A stretch of 64,000 nt of DNA from Ectobius pallidus (Eukaryota; Arthropoda; Insecta; Blattodea; Ectobiidae): positions 148,733,890-148,797,889 of the forward strand of contig CAXKWD010000009.1 of the NCBI GenBank assembly GCA_964059195.1. Reading direction: 5' to 3'. The position numbers and the translations under genes are program-made. Position 1 is the first letter of the stretch; each line of letters begins with the position of its first letter. Of the stretch, positions 55,804 to 64,000 are shown one piece after another. Under the pieces are notes generated by a model, which was given only the letters and a program-made list of their open reading frames with translations, ran no database searches and was not told where the DNA came from.

Positions 55804-56110
55804 TGTGACAAAGCCAGAGAAGCCTAGAAACTTATTGAAGGAGGAGCAAGCCAGAAAGAACGAGAAACGACGGAGTCTGGAAACATCGCGGCCCTAGTGG
55901 ACGGGCGGCAGGCGAGCGCTAGTGGGCGTGACAGCTGCATGGCTATTGGAGCCGCGTGCCGACGGGTGCGGCCTACTCCCTGGCGCGGTGAGTGACGGTG
56001 CGCGCTCGTGGGAGGGGCCAGAGGTGGAGCCACGCGCCCCGCGCGGACATTCTAGACAATGCGCGGGCGGAGAACTTTCGGGAGACCGGGTCTGGAATAT
56101 TCGTCGGCCC

Positions 56111-56146
56111 TATATATGGGGCCGCGAGCGAGCTGAGCAGTCAGTC
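56111..56146 (+). promoter_or_regulatory. LTR core promoter: TATA box and initiator
   Basis: TATATAT at 56111-56117 is followed by TCAGTC at 56141-56146, placing the A about 32 bp downstream of the TATA start. TCAGTY is the arthropod initiator consensus, so transcription (start of R) probably begins at 56143. Confidence 0.7.
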
Positions 56147-56697
56147 AAGGAGAGTCAGTCAGAGACGGCAACGAGGAGTGATGAGTCAGTCAGTCAAGGA
56201 GAGTTCAGTACAGTGAAGAGTCAGTACATCAGAGGAGAGGCAGTCCGTGAAGAGCCGGAGGGTCAACGAGAGAACAGTCAGAGAGGCAGTCCGTGAGTAG
56301 CGGCGAGCGTCAGCGTCAGAGGGTGAGCTGGACGGAGAGGACTGATCAGCGCGGCCTCAAGTGAGTGTGTCTTGGGAAGCTGAGGAGCCAGTGACCGGAG
56401 GGACCCGAGAGCGGAATAGCTAGTCAACGGGGAACTAGTGACCGGAGGGAAGGGTGAACGGAAGAGCTGGTGAGCTGATCTGGGCTGAGGTAGTGCCGTC
56501 CCGGGGAACTCGGCGCGACGGGTGGATCGCACAGCGGCAGCGAGGACCGTGGAGTTGACGGCGCGACGTGGGATGATCTGGATTGGACTGGAACAGTGCT
56601 GTAATTAGGACTGAGCACAGTGAGAGTGAGCACTGAACAGGACAGTGAACTGGCAAATAGTCTGGAGTTTTCTGGCTGTATCGACAATTGTGTAGGA

Positions 56698-56703
56698 AAT
56701 AAA
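56698..56703 (+). terminator. LTR polyadenylation signal AATAAA
   Basis: AATAAA lies about 65 bp before the LTR end, with a GT/T-rich stretch (cggtgttctcattttg) downstream, as in R-U5 junctions. Confidence 0.6.
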
Positions 56704-56769
56704 GAAACCTCCATCCTTCAATTGTAAACTCGGTGTTCTCATTTTGAACCCCGACGAGCCCTTGTTACA

Positions 56770-57138
56770 ATATAAATAGATAAATAATAAAAATAAAATA
56801 AATAAATAAAAAAATAAAAAAGTGGAGTGCGTGTATTTAGTCTGCTGTATTGGCTATTACCTTTCAGAGCCCTATGTGAACACTGTTTGATAATAGCCTA
56901 CCGTTACCATAGAAACCGAGCCCTTTTTCGGGGGTTTTTAGAGCTAAAAATTAAAAAATGAACTTTTTGGAATTTTCCTGTGGTTTACAGCCTAAAAGCT
57001 ATAGGCCTATGTGTACCAAATTTCAAGTTTCTAGCTCATCTGGAAGTGGGCAAACATTAATGTCAGTGAGTGAGTCAGTCAGCCATGTGGCTTTATATTA
57101 TAGGGATAAGAAGATTCCAGTATTGTTTCTGGATTATA
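56770..57138. other. Unassigned sequence
   Basis: An A-rich (AAATAAAT) run is followed by sequence with tcagtgagtgagtcagtcag near 57062. Nothing further was recognised. Confidence 0.35.
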
Positions 57139-57405
57139 CAGGGTGTTAATCAATAACACCTGTGCATAGATGGGACATAGACAAGCAATTTTTATTAGGA
57201 GATTTTTGCTCTAGGGATTCAATGTTTCCTATTACAACATTAAATCTCCCAGGGCATGGCGGCCACTGACTTCTAACATTTAAAAAAATGCAAAACAAAG
57301 GAACTTCGTTGTTAACACTGGAGTTATGAAAAAAAGAAGTAATGCGAATTTGGTTTGACCCGAGGTACTGGCTTCATTGCTTGGCACTCGGGGGGTAAGG
57401 GAGGG

Positions 57406-57437
<32 letters not shown>

Positions 57438-57753
57438 GTGGCGGCCAGTCATGTGATTAGTCTGTAAATTTTGCAGATTATGAAAACTCTAAATTATGAT
57501 ATAGCTGTTGATGAATGATTAAGAATCAGGTTTTTATCGATCACTCGGAAGGCATGAAGTGAATTTAATAAACAATTTAACCCTATTTCGCGTAATTATT
57601 GATTTATGAGCACCGAATTATAATACTTTAATGCCCTGTAGCATTCACATTTTACGTCATAGAGCAAAAATCTCCTAATAAAAGTTACTTGTCTATGCCC
57701 CCTCTATACATAGGTAAAACATTTCGGTGTTATTCATTAACACCATGTATTTG
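57139..57753. mobile_element. Family G MITE, copy 2, with an inserted segment
   Basis: The left end cagggtgttaatcaataaca and right end gtgttattcattaacaccat are inverted, with gtaaaacatttcggtgttat inside. About 100 bp at 57338-57438 (gaggtactggcttcattgct, ending in a long A run) is absent from the copy at 43660 and looks like a small retroposed insertion. Confidence 0.8.
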
Positions 57754-57928
57754 TACAGTAGACTTACACCCAGTCGGCTTCATTAAGGACCGGTATTATA
57801 AAAAAAGGTTTAAATGATGGATAAACTTAGATTTAAACTTGTGTTTTTCAACTTTCTTATCTTCTCGTTGTATTTACTATATTATTTCGTATTCTATGAA
57901 ATAAGGTTAGGGCTCTCTTTGCTCTGCT

Positions 57929-57978
<50 letters not shown>

Positions 57979-58391
57979 CAACAATAATAATAATAATTGT
58001 TATTAAACACAATCGTTGACACGAGGCTTAGAGAAATATTTCATCCCCACTAGAATTCTTTCAGATGCAGGATCTTAGCCAAGAAATGCTTGGAATACGT
58101 ATTTGGCATCCGTTCAGAATGTCTCTATTTGAAAACACTTAAGTGACGGGGAATTTTCCACGGGTGACCCAGTAAACAGTGCGTGCGTCCGCCATCTTAG
58201 ATTCACGCAAGTCACGGAAGCTCGTTATGATGATATGAAAGTGAAACAAGTGAGTTTATCACGGCGTGAAGTTGCGTCATAAATAAATGAACATAGACAT
58301 CTCTAATGAGTTGCTTGTTATCAGGAGGCCGAGGAGAGGGGCTTTTATAACGACTATTTATTTTAACGAATGAAGAAAATAAATAAAACCA
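57754..58391. other. Unassigned sequence with (AAT)n
   Basis: (AAT)n at about 57931-57997. Otherwise nothing recognised. Confidence 0.4.
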
Positions 58392-58583
58392 TCTATCTAT
58401 ATTAATAAAAGGAAGTGTCTGCCTGTCTGTCTGTCTGTCCGCGATTCCCAGCGAAATCTACTCAACGCAGAGATCTGAAATTTTAAACATAGGTGGACTG
58501 AAGGGTCGGAAAATCACCTCGAAGCCGGAATTTTAATTTTAGCTTTCGTTCGTGAGTTATGAGTGAAAAACGGGCAAAAAAAA
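58392..58583 (+). mobile_element. Helitron H3, 5' fragment
   Basis: It starts A|TCTATCTATATTAATAAAAG with gaagtgtctgcctgtctgtc and continues to gagttatgagtgaaaaacgg, matching the 5' end of 21049-22617 (reverse). It is truncated after about 190 bp. Confidence 0.8.
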
Positions 58584-59409
58584 CTACCCTAAGGTATAAC
58601 GGATAGAGATACGACAAAAAGTCATATGACCAAAATTGTAGAGCTCTCAAAATCCGTTACCGCTGGTGCAATCAGTTACTGATACGCTGAACAGCTGATA
58701 GCCATTTTGAGATGGGTCTAGAAAAGTAACTCACGGTAAAATTTCTTTCTTTGTTTCGAGATTTCTATAAGAAATAGCTCATAAACAACTGAACATCACG
58801 TCATTAACCCTTAAATTTGTTACGTATATTTTGGGATACGGCGTCTTAATTTCGATAATGATGTTAAAAACAAGGAAATTTAAATTGTACGCATAATTAT
58901 AGAGTTTTAAGAAATATAGCCTACTACTGGAGTAATCACTATGGAAAGCATTTTCTTTGCAGTCCGGCTTGGTGTATAAATATAACAGTTTATTAAATTT
59001 TACATATTACTGTATTGCATTTCTATTTACATGAAATAGGATCCCTGTGTATAATGAATTCAGAATCTTAAAATGCAGAAGCAAAACGGCATCAGAATGT
59101 GAATTTACCTATGTCGGTCGGTTTCCCTTTCACTTGAAACGGTTGTGTTCTAGGTCACATCGAGTGGAAATAAAAGAAACTTGTCTGAAAGCGCACATTT
59201 GACCTTGCCACTTTCACGACATGCTCCCTTGGCTCCAAAACTTTATTCACTGTTACGATTTATGGATTTGTTGTACATTCAAGGAAACAAAAAAAACCCA
59301 TTCTGGTGCGAACAATTGTGCCCAACAGAAAGCGCCACTTGTCTTCCACGCATATTAGCGGCGTGAAAACATCGATGCGTGGAATCTCTGATTGAACGAA
59401 GAAAAATAG
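58584..59409. other. Unassigned sequence with a degenerate dispersed motif
   Basis: TTTTCTTTGCAGTCCGGCTTGG at about 58951-58972 is a variant of the recurrent motif (one base changed, one missing). Nothing else was recognised. Confidence 0.35.
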
Positions 59410-59580
59410 CACAGATTGGCCGCCGCGATCTCCTGACTTAACTCTCTAAATTTTTCTTTCAGTTAAGGACTGTGAGTTTCCCAGGATTGTGCACACAATA
59501 CAGATTCCAGAAATGCGACAGCTTCATTCATATCTGCAGAGGACAACTGAGACTTCTGGCGGGGAAACGAGTAGCCAAAT
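59410..59580 (+). pseudogene. Tc1/mariner-type transposase C-terminal relic
   Basis: The plus frame reads TDWPPRSPDLTL, stop, IFLSVKDCEFPRIVHTIQIPEMRQ. This matches the WPPRSPDLTPLDFFLWGxVKD...P.Tl.eLr block of DDE_3-type insect transposases. The key region has a stop codon and lost residues at the LDFFLWG position. No inverted ends were found nearby. Confidence 0.7.
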
Positions 59581-59794
59581 CGAGTGCACGGCATAGGGAA
59601 AAGATCTTACTAGGAGATATGTACAATGTAGTCAAAATTCTTACATACTAATCTATTTTAGAATGATCAGTTACTTATTACAAAATATAATCTTCCGAAA
59701 GATGAGCATTAGAAGAAAAAAATTGCATTAATATTCCACAGTTTAGATTTCGTAAAACATTACATTTATAGTTATATCCAGGTTCAAAACTGTT

Positions 59795-60056
59795 GTCTCG
59801 GAGGTGGCCCCGGCATTGGGCTGATGACCCATCCTCCACGCATGGGACGAAACGCACTCAATCTGAAAAAAGCGCGTATGTGATGAAGGCGATAATGACG
59901 GCCAGATGATATACAATGGCCTAACGTTGTCGGACTTTCGTTTTACACATGAGGAAAACCCACGGAAAATACCCGGCCTAGGTAATTTGTCTCGACCGGG
60001 AATCAAACCCGGCCCCGCTGTGTGAGAGGAGCGCATGCATCCCCTAGGCTACAGCG
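59795..60056 (-). repeat. S3 SINE
   Basis: The minus strand starts ccaccgctgtagcctagggg with B box GGTTTGATTCCC (about 60000-60011). The body ttatcgccttcatc and the gaggtggcccc (plus) segment match the copy at 880-1298. Confidence 0.78.
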
Positions 60057-60969
60057 GTGGATATTGAACTTTATTCCAAAACATTTACTGACTGAAATGC
60101 AACTAAAGAGCCGACCGCAGACTGAAAATGTACATACTGTAATTGTGGTGGATCGGAAGAGGTTAAGTAAAATAATTGCGGACTTCACAGTAAACGTTAC
60201 GGAAAGTGGTTCTATCGGGAAGGGAATTTTTTTCCCCTGTGAGGACTGATGTTTACAGTAGGCTTTGTATATTAAACAAGTGCAACATTTTCTCAATCAC
60301 AGTCAACTGTCTTATCAGTATTATTCAAATGTTTCATAGCCTACTAAATCTTAGAATTGATAAGAAATGTGGACAGATAAACTGACACGAGATAAAAGCA
60401 ATCCAAGAGACGCGAGTAAAGGCGTATTTATGAATTCCCCGAATAGCTTTTTTTTTTTCTCAGCAATGTGTATTGACAAATCTAATTAATTCACGACAGT
60501 GATGCCAACACGATAGCATGCAAAGCGCTTGGCTCGAAGCCAAAATGGCGGAGTTCCGGTTCCACCAAGGCTATCCTTCTTCTTCTTCTCCCTTAATACG
60601 TTAGGTACACTTTTAACTTAAGTTGAAACAATCAGGAGAATCAAACTCCGTGACAAGAGTCTTCACTTGTCCACAGATACGGATCCAAACCGGTTTCGAG
60701 TTCAATGCCCCTAAATGCGATTTCAAACCGTTTAACACCTACAAATAACAGAAGAGCATCTACTCTATGTTTATCTAGTATTATCACAGGTAGTAAAGTA
60801 GGACATTTCTGTGTTTTTATAGTTAATTTATGGTAAGTGAGAATTCAAACCGGTTGAGAATATCGTTTCATCTTTATTAACTAGCTATACTGCCCGTCCT
60901 GGAACTTGTCTGCATGAGTAAGTTTAATTATCAATAGAGTATCAAGTTTAGAGGACTAAAAAGGTTTAC
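60057..60969. other. Unassigned sequence
   Basis: Nothing recognised. Confidence 0.35.
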
Positions 60970-61340
60970 TTACTTACTCAATTGCAATAGACAATTCCTA
61001 AGCAAGCTAAAGGAATATTATCTATTTTGTGGTTCATTGCCGCGCTTACCTGAGCCCGCCATTCAACCCTAATCTGTGCTAACTCCATCCAACCATCCCT
61101 CGCAAATCCTACTTCCCTTAAATCCATCTTAATATTGTCCTCCCACATACGTCGAGGTCTTCCAAGTGGTCTTTTCCCTTCGGGTCTCTCACTCAATATT
61201 TTTTAGATATGTCTTTCCTCCCCATTTCATCCTCCGTGATTTAATTACCCTTAAAGAGTACAGGTTATGAAGCTCGTCGTTATGCAGTTTTCATCGCTTT
61301 TAGGTCCGAATATTTTCCTAAGCCTTCCTCAATTTTTCAC
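60970..61340 (-). pseudogene. LINE 3' end, family L, best-preserved RT tail
   Basis: The minus frame reads SERPEGKRPLGRPRRMWEDN then IKMDLREVGFARDGWMELAQ and IRVEWRAQVSAAMN. Upstream and out of frame, MKWGGK-like text stands where RRLRWAGHVARM is expected. It is the C-terminal tail of an endonuclease-reverse-transcriptase LINE. It defines the 3' UTR shared by the other four fragments. Confidence 0.85.
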
Positions 61341-62119
61341 CTGAGGAAGGCCTGGAGGTCAGGCTGAAACGTAGTGACTGTTCAAAGGTAAATTTTATCC
61401 ACTGTACTAAAGTTTTAATAACAGTTTTTAATCAATTTATACATATATATAAAAGTGATAACTTTACCCGATTACATTAAGCGGCGTTCACTGTAATACC
61501 TGTATGGGCTTAGAAGGAACAAAAAGTAAGAAAATATGATTTCCAAAGCCATCTGTAATAATTGAGAAGATACCTGGAATTACAACAAAGAAACACTTAA
61601 CATGACTGGTGGAACCGGTATTTCTCGAGTCCCATAAAAACAATCACGAGCAATCATTTAAATTTAAAATGCGAGCTAACTAGAGTCTTGTAACTGGCCG
61701 GGCGCCCACTTGGCATCGTTCCAGTGCCCTCCCTCCCTCGCAGCCATTTTGTGTGTACACACACACACACACACACCAGTCTGATCTGAATTCCGAGCTG
61801 CAAACGAACCGACACTGGCGGCACGTCTAGTGTGAACACGGTGGCAAGGAATGCAAGTGCAACATCTCTTAAAGTTCAAACAGAAGGCCGTGCTTTAAAT
61901 GTTCAATGTAGTGGGCCATGCCCGTTGCCAAGGTAATTCCCAAAAACAAGACACAAGCGAACAACTTTATTCTTTGCGTTCTCGTGCTATCTCCTTACAC
62001 ATAAAGATCGACGTTGCACTCACATTACTTTCTCTACCGTAAATATAGGTAATAACAACTTTCTCACTTCGCATTCTCATAAAGATTAAGAGATCGTACT
62101 GCAGAAAATGTATTCAGTG
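61341..62119. other. Unassigned sequence with (CA)n
   Basis: (CA)n occurs at about 61756-61776. The neighbouring reverse-strand frames read its GTGT complement and are not genes. Confidence 0.4.
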
Positions 62120-62540
62120 TTTTTAAAGTGAAACTTCTTTAGGCGCGCTAGGAGTAAATCGAGAGCTAACCCAAACTTGCGTTACGAAGAAAATCGTGAC
62201 GAAAGTGCACAGAAAATAATCAACTCAATGAAATTTAAAAAATTCAAAAATCCAAAATGAAAAATTACAAAATTAAAAACCGAAATCTAAAATTTTAAAA
62301 ACCTAAAAATCCGAAATTGAAAATCGAAAATAAAAAATTTAAAAATCCAAAAAATTAAAAAATTCAAGGATCCTAAATCAAAAAATAAAAAATCTATGAT
62401 TTTAAAAAATCCAAAATCCAAAATAAAAAATCAAAGATCCAAAATTTAAAAAATCCAAAATTTCAAAACTCAAAGAACCAAAATTGAAAAAAACCGATAA
62501 TCCAAAATTGAACAAAATCGAACAATTAAAAAAAAAATCC
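62120..62540 (-). repeat. Family T element, reverse copy
   Basis: Reading from the left: gtgaaacttctttaggcgcg, gtaaatcgagagctaaccca, gtgacgaaagtgcacagaaa and ataatcaactcaatgaa. These are the reverse complement of the family T 3' flank, followed by about 310 bp of aaaatccaaaattaaaaa units. Confidence 0.75.
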
Positions 62541-62959
62541 ACCCGATTATATTTATTTATTTCAGCTCTCAAGATGACACGTCAATATAGAATATATAGA
62601 ATGGCTAGAATGTGGTACAATTATTCCCGGAATCCCGTGACCCCTCACAGAGGTCATCTGAGTGCCGGATCGCTTCGTGGCTCCATGATCAGATTGAAAT
62701 CGTCGTGAAGGCGAAGCCACTGACCCGCGTCAGAACAAAGTCAACGGCGCAAAGTCCATAATTACATCCACTTCCTCCTCATTCCCTCATTCCATCGCCA
62801 TGACAACGTTAAGTTATGGACAGTTGAGAAGTAAACAACTGACTGCCCAATCTGGTCTTTGTCTATGCTAATTCCATGGCCCACGCAATACTCCTCGTTT
62901 TTGAAACATTGATGAAAAAACTTCTAGGGGGGGCTGATATTTCCAAGAGCAGATTAAAA
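62541..62959. other. Unassigned sequence
   Basis: Nothing recognised. A 74-codon frame here starts within the A-rich array and lacks domains. Confidence 0.35.
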
Positions 62960-63050
62960 ACACCGTAAAACCATTGGTTTTACTTGCTCTGATATGGTCT
63001 CGTAGCTAAAAGGAGTACAAATACAGCTGAATTTATTTTAAAAAAAAATC
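62960..63050 (+). repeat. S1 SINE 3' fragment
   Basis: The text gatatggtctcgtagctaaa and aggagtacaaatacagctga is followed by an A run. Only the SINE 3' end remains. Confidence 0.65.
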
Positions 63051-63224
63051 TTTGGAGTACGAACTTTTAAACTTAAATCAGAAATTAGTTTTAGTTCATG
63101 AAAATGGAACAAGGTTGGTTTTATCTATGTTGGGGTGAAAAAAAGTCTGAAATTTCCGATTTCATTGGTCCGAATGCAATCTTTCGCTCAATTAAAATTT
63201 AAGGTAGATTATATCAGTTTTTTA

Positions 63225-63260
<36 letters not shown>

Positions 63261-63556
63261 TCAGCCTTTTAGCTTCGAGGCCATATCAGGAGTTCGGGAT
63301 CTGTGTCTATACAGGAGGGAAGGATATGGAACTATTGATTGTCAATTGATTCTATTGTCGGTGTATTTTTATGAAGTAAATTTCAACTGATATATTAATT
63401 TAAATGGATGAAATGGTGAGGATGATTCATGGTATGTAAATATCCAATTCGGCATTTGCCTTTACCACTGGAGAAACCATGAAAAAATCCTTGCCAAATT
63501 GGCGGGCCATCGGATTTGAGTCCAAGACGTTACCATCTCGGCCACCTCGCTCGGTA
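63225..63556 (-). repeat. S1 SINE, near full length, with (ATT)n tail
   Basis: On the minus strand it runs from cgagcgaggtggccgagatg through the body (gatgattcatggtatgtaaa on plus) to cctgatatggcctcgaagct and an (AAT)n tail seen as (ATT)n at 63225-63260. The B box is partly deleted. Confidence 0.82.
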
Positions 63557-64000
63557 ATACTAACGGTTATTATTGTGTATTTTTACAGTAAACAGGTAAA
63601 CAATTAAAATTAACTTACTATAAAGGGTCTGCCCAATTCAAATTTCGTTCTCAGAAAACCAGATCCATTCAAGAGCCAACTACACATTCCAAAATAATGT
63701 TAATTTTTTTTTTTTCCAGCCAGCCGTTCAATGCAAATGTCACCATGGAGACGATCTTCATCTGGTTTCCTGCTATAAATCTGGGAAATACTTCTGTTTT
63801 ACAACCTCCGAAATCCAGTTTGGGGTGACATTGCACAGGGAAAACAACAAAAAAACTGACAGGAGAAAGAAGGGGCAGAGAAACTGACCTGGCTGCATCT
63901 GCAAAGCCCCCCTCATGTCATAAATATTGTCACGGCCCCCTACGCTGGGGAACTGGCTCCATGCAACTGAATAATGCATGGCCATCTACTTTCGAAATCA
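63557..64000. other. Unassigned sequence to the window end
   Basis: Nothing recognised. Confidence 0.35.

Larger units (their letters stand above)
55804..56769 (+). mobile_element. Solo LTR, 966 bp
   Basis: It starts TGTGACAAAGCC and ends CCTTGTTACA, the TG...CA termini of an LTR. The 4-bp duplication ATAT lies at 55800-55803 and 56770-56773. No primer-binding site or polypurine tract adjoins it, so internal recombination has removed the element body. GC-rich U3, a TATA box, an initiator and a poly(A) signal can all be read. A Ty3/gypsy-like source is possible but unproven. Confidence 0.85.

Noticed and set aside
55824..56714. Overlapping GC-rich frames on both strands
   Set aside because: All lie in the non-coding U3/R/U5 of a solo LTR. 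Openness reflects GC content.

Overview
The window looks like a repeat-rich stretch of a large arthropod, probably insect, nuclear genome. It is AT-rich, carries tRNA-derived SINEs with split A/B boxes, Helitrons, hAT, mariner and piggyBac-type elements and broken LINE tails, and the one convincing gene piece has eukaryotic splice sites. A cockroach-like (Blattodea) source is my guess from the kind of repeats. The sequence does not prove it.

Only one cellular coding segment is well supported: a 1,492-bp internal exon on the minus strand (18594-20085). It has a clear acceptor and donor and a single open frame of 496 complete codons. The protein piece runs from a basic nuclear-type region, through Glu/Ser-rich imperfect tandem repeats, to a His/Pro/Ala-rich part with well-defined sequence blocks. 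I could not assign the family with confidence. The other exons were not recognised, so much of the window is probably intron or intergenic DNA.

Nearly everything else is transposon debris, often nested. From 1 to 3.8 kb: a SINE split by a hAT MITE, then an 'agacctggga' inverted-repeat element holding both a SINE and another element, then a CAGCCATTTCATA element. From 5 to 13.6 kb: a palindromic tRNA-like element, a Helitron relic, an AT-array element, LINE tails, SINEs, a pogo-type MITE and mariner fragments. From 15.6 to 17 kb: a second CAGCCATTTCATA element split by a hAT. From 20 to 30 kb: Helitrons, a piggyBac-type MITE and a LINE split by another element. From 30 to 34 kb: a long hairpin element containing a Helitron, then a hAT with a decayed transposase. 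From 36 to 43 kb: a mariner foldback, a Helitron with a greatly expanded TATG array, a nested hAT MITE and another Helitron. From 43 to 64 kb: further copies of these families, a solo LTR with a readable promoter at 55.8-56.8 kb, a Tc1/mariner relic and several LINE 3' ends.

No rRNA gene, functional tRNA, CRISPR array, operon or intact transposase was found. The main interest lies in element architecture: foldbacks, 8-bp and 14-bp target duplications, repeated subterminal motifs, and one 16-bp motif recurring at many loci. I did no database search. Family names come from motifs, terminal repeats and target duplications that can be read directly.
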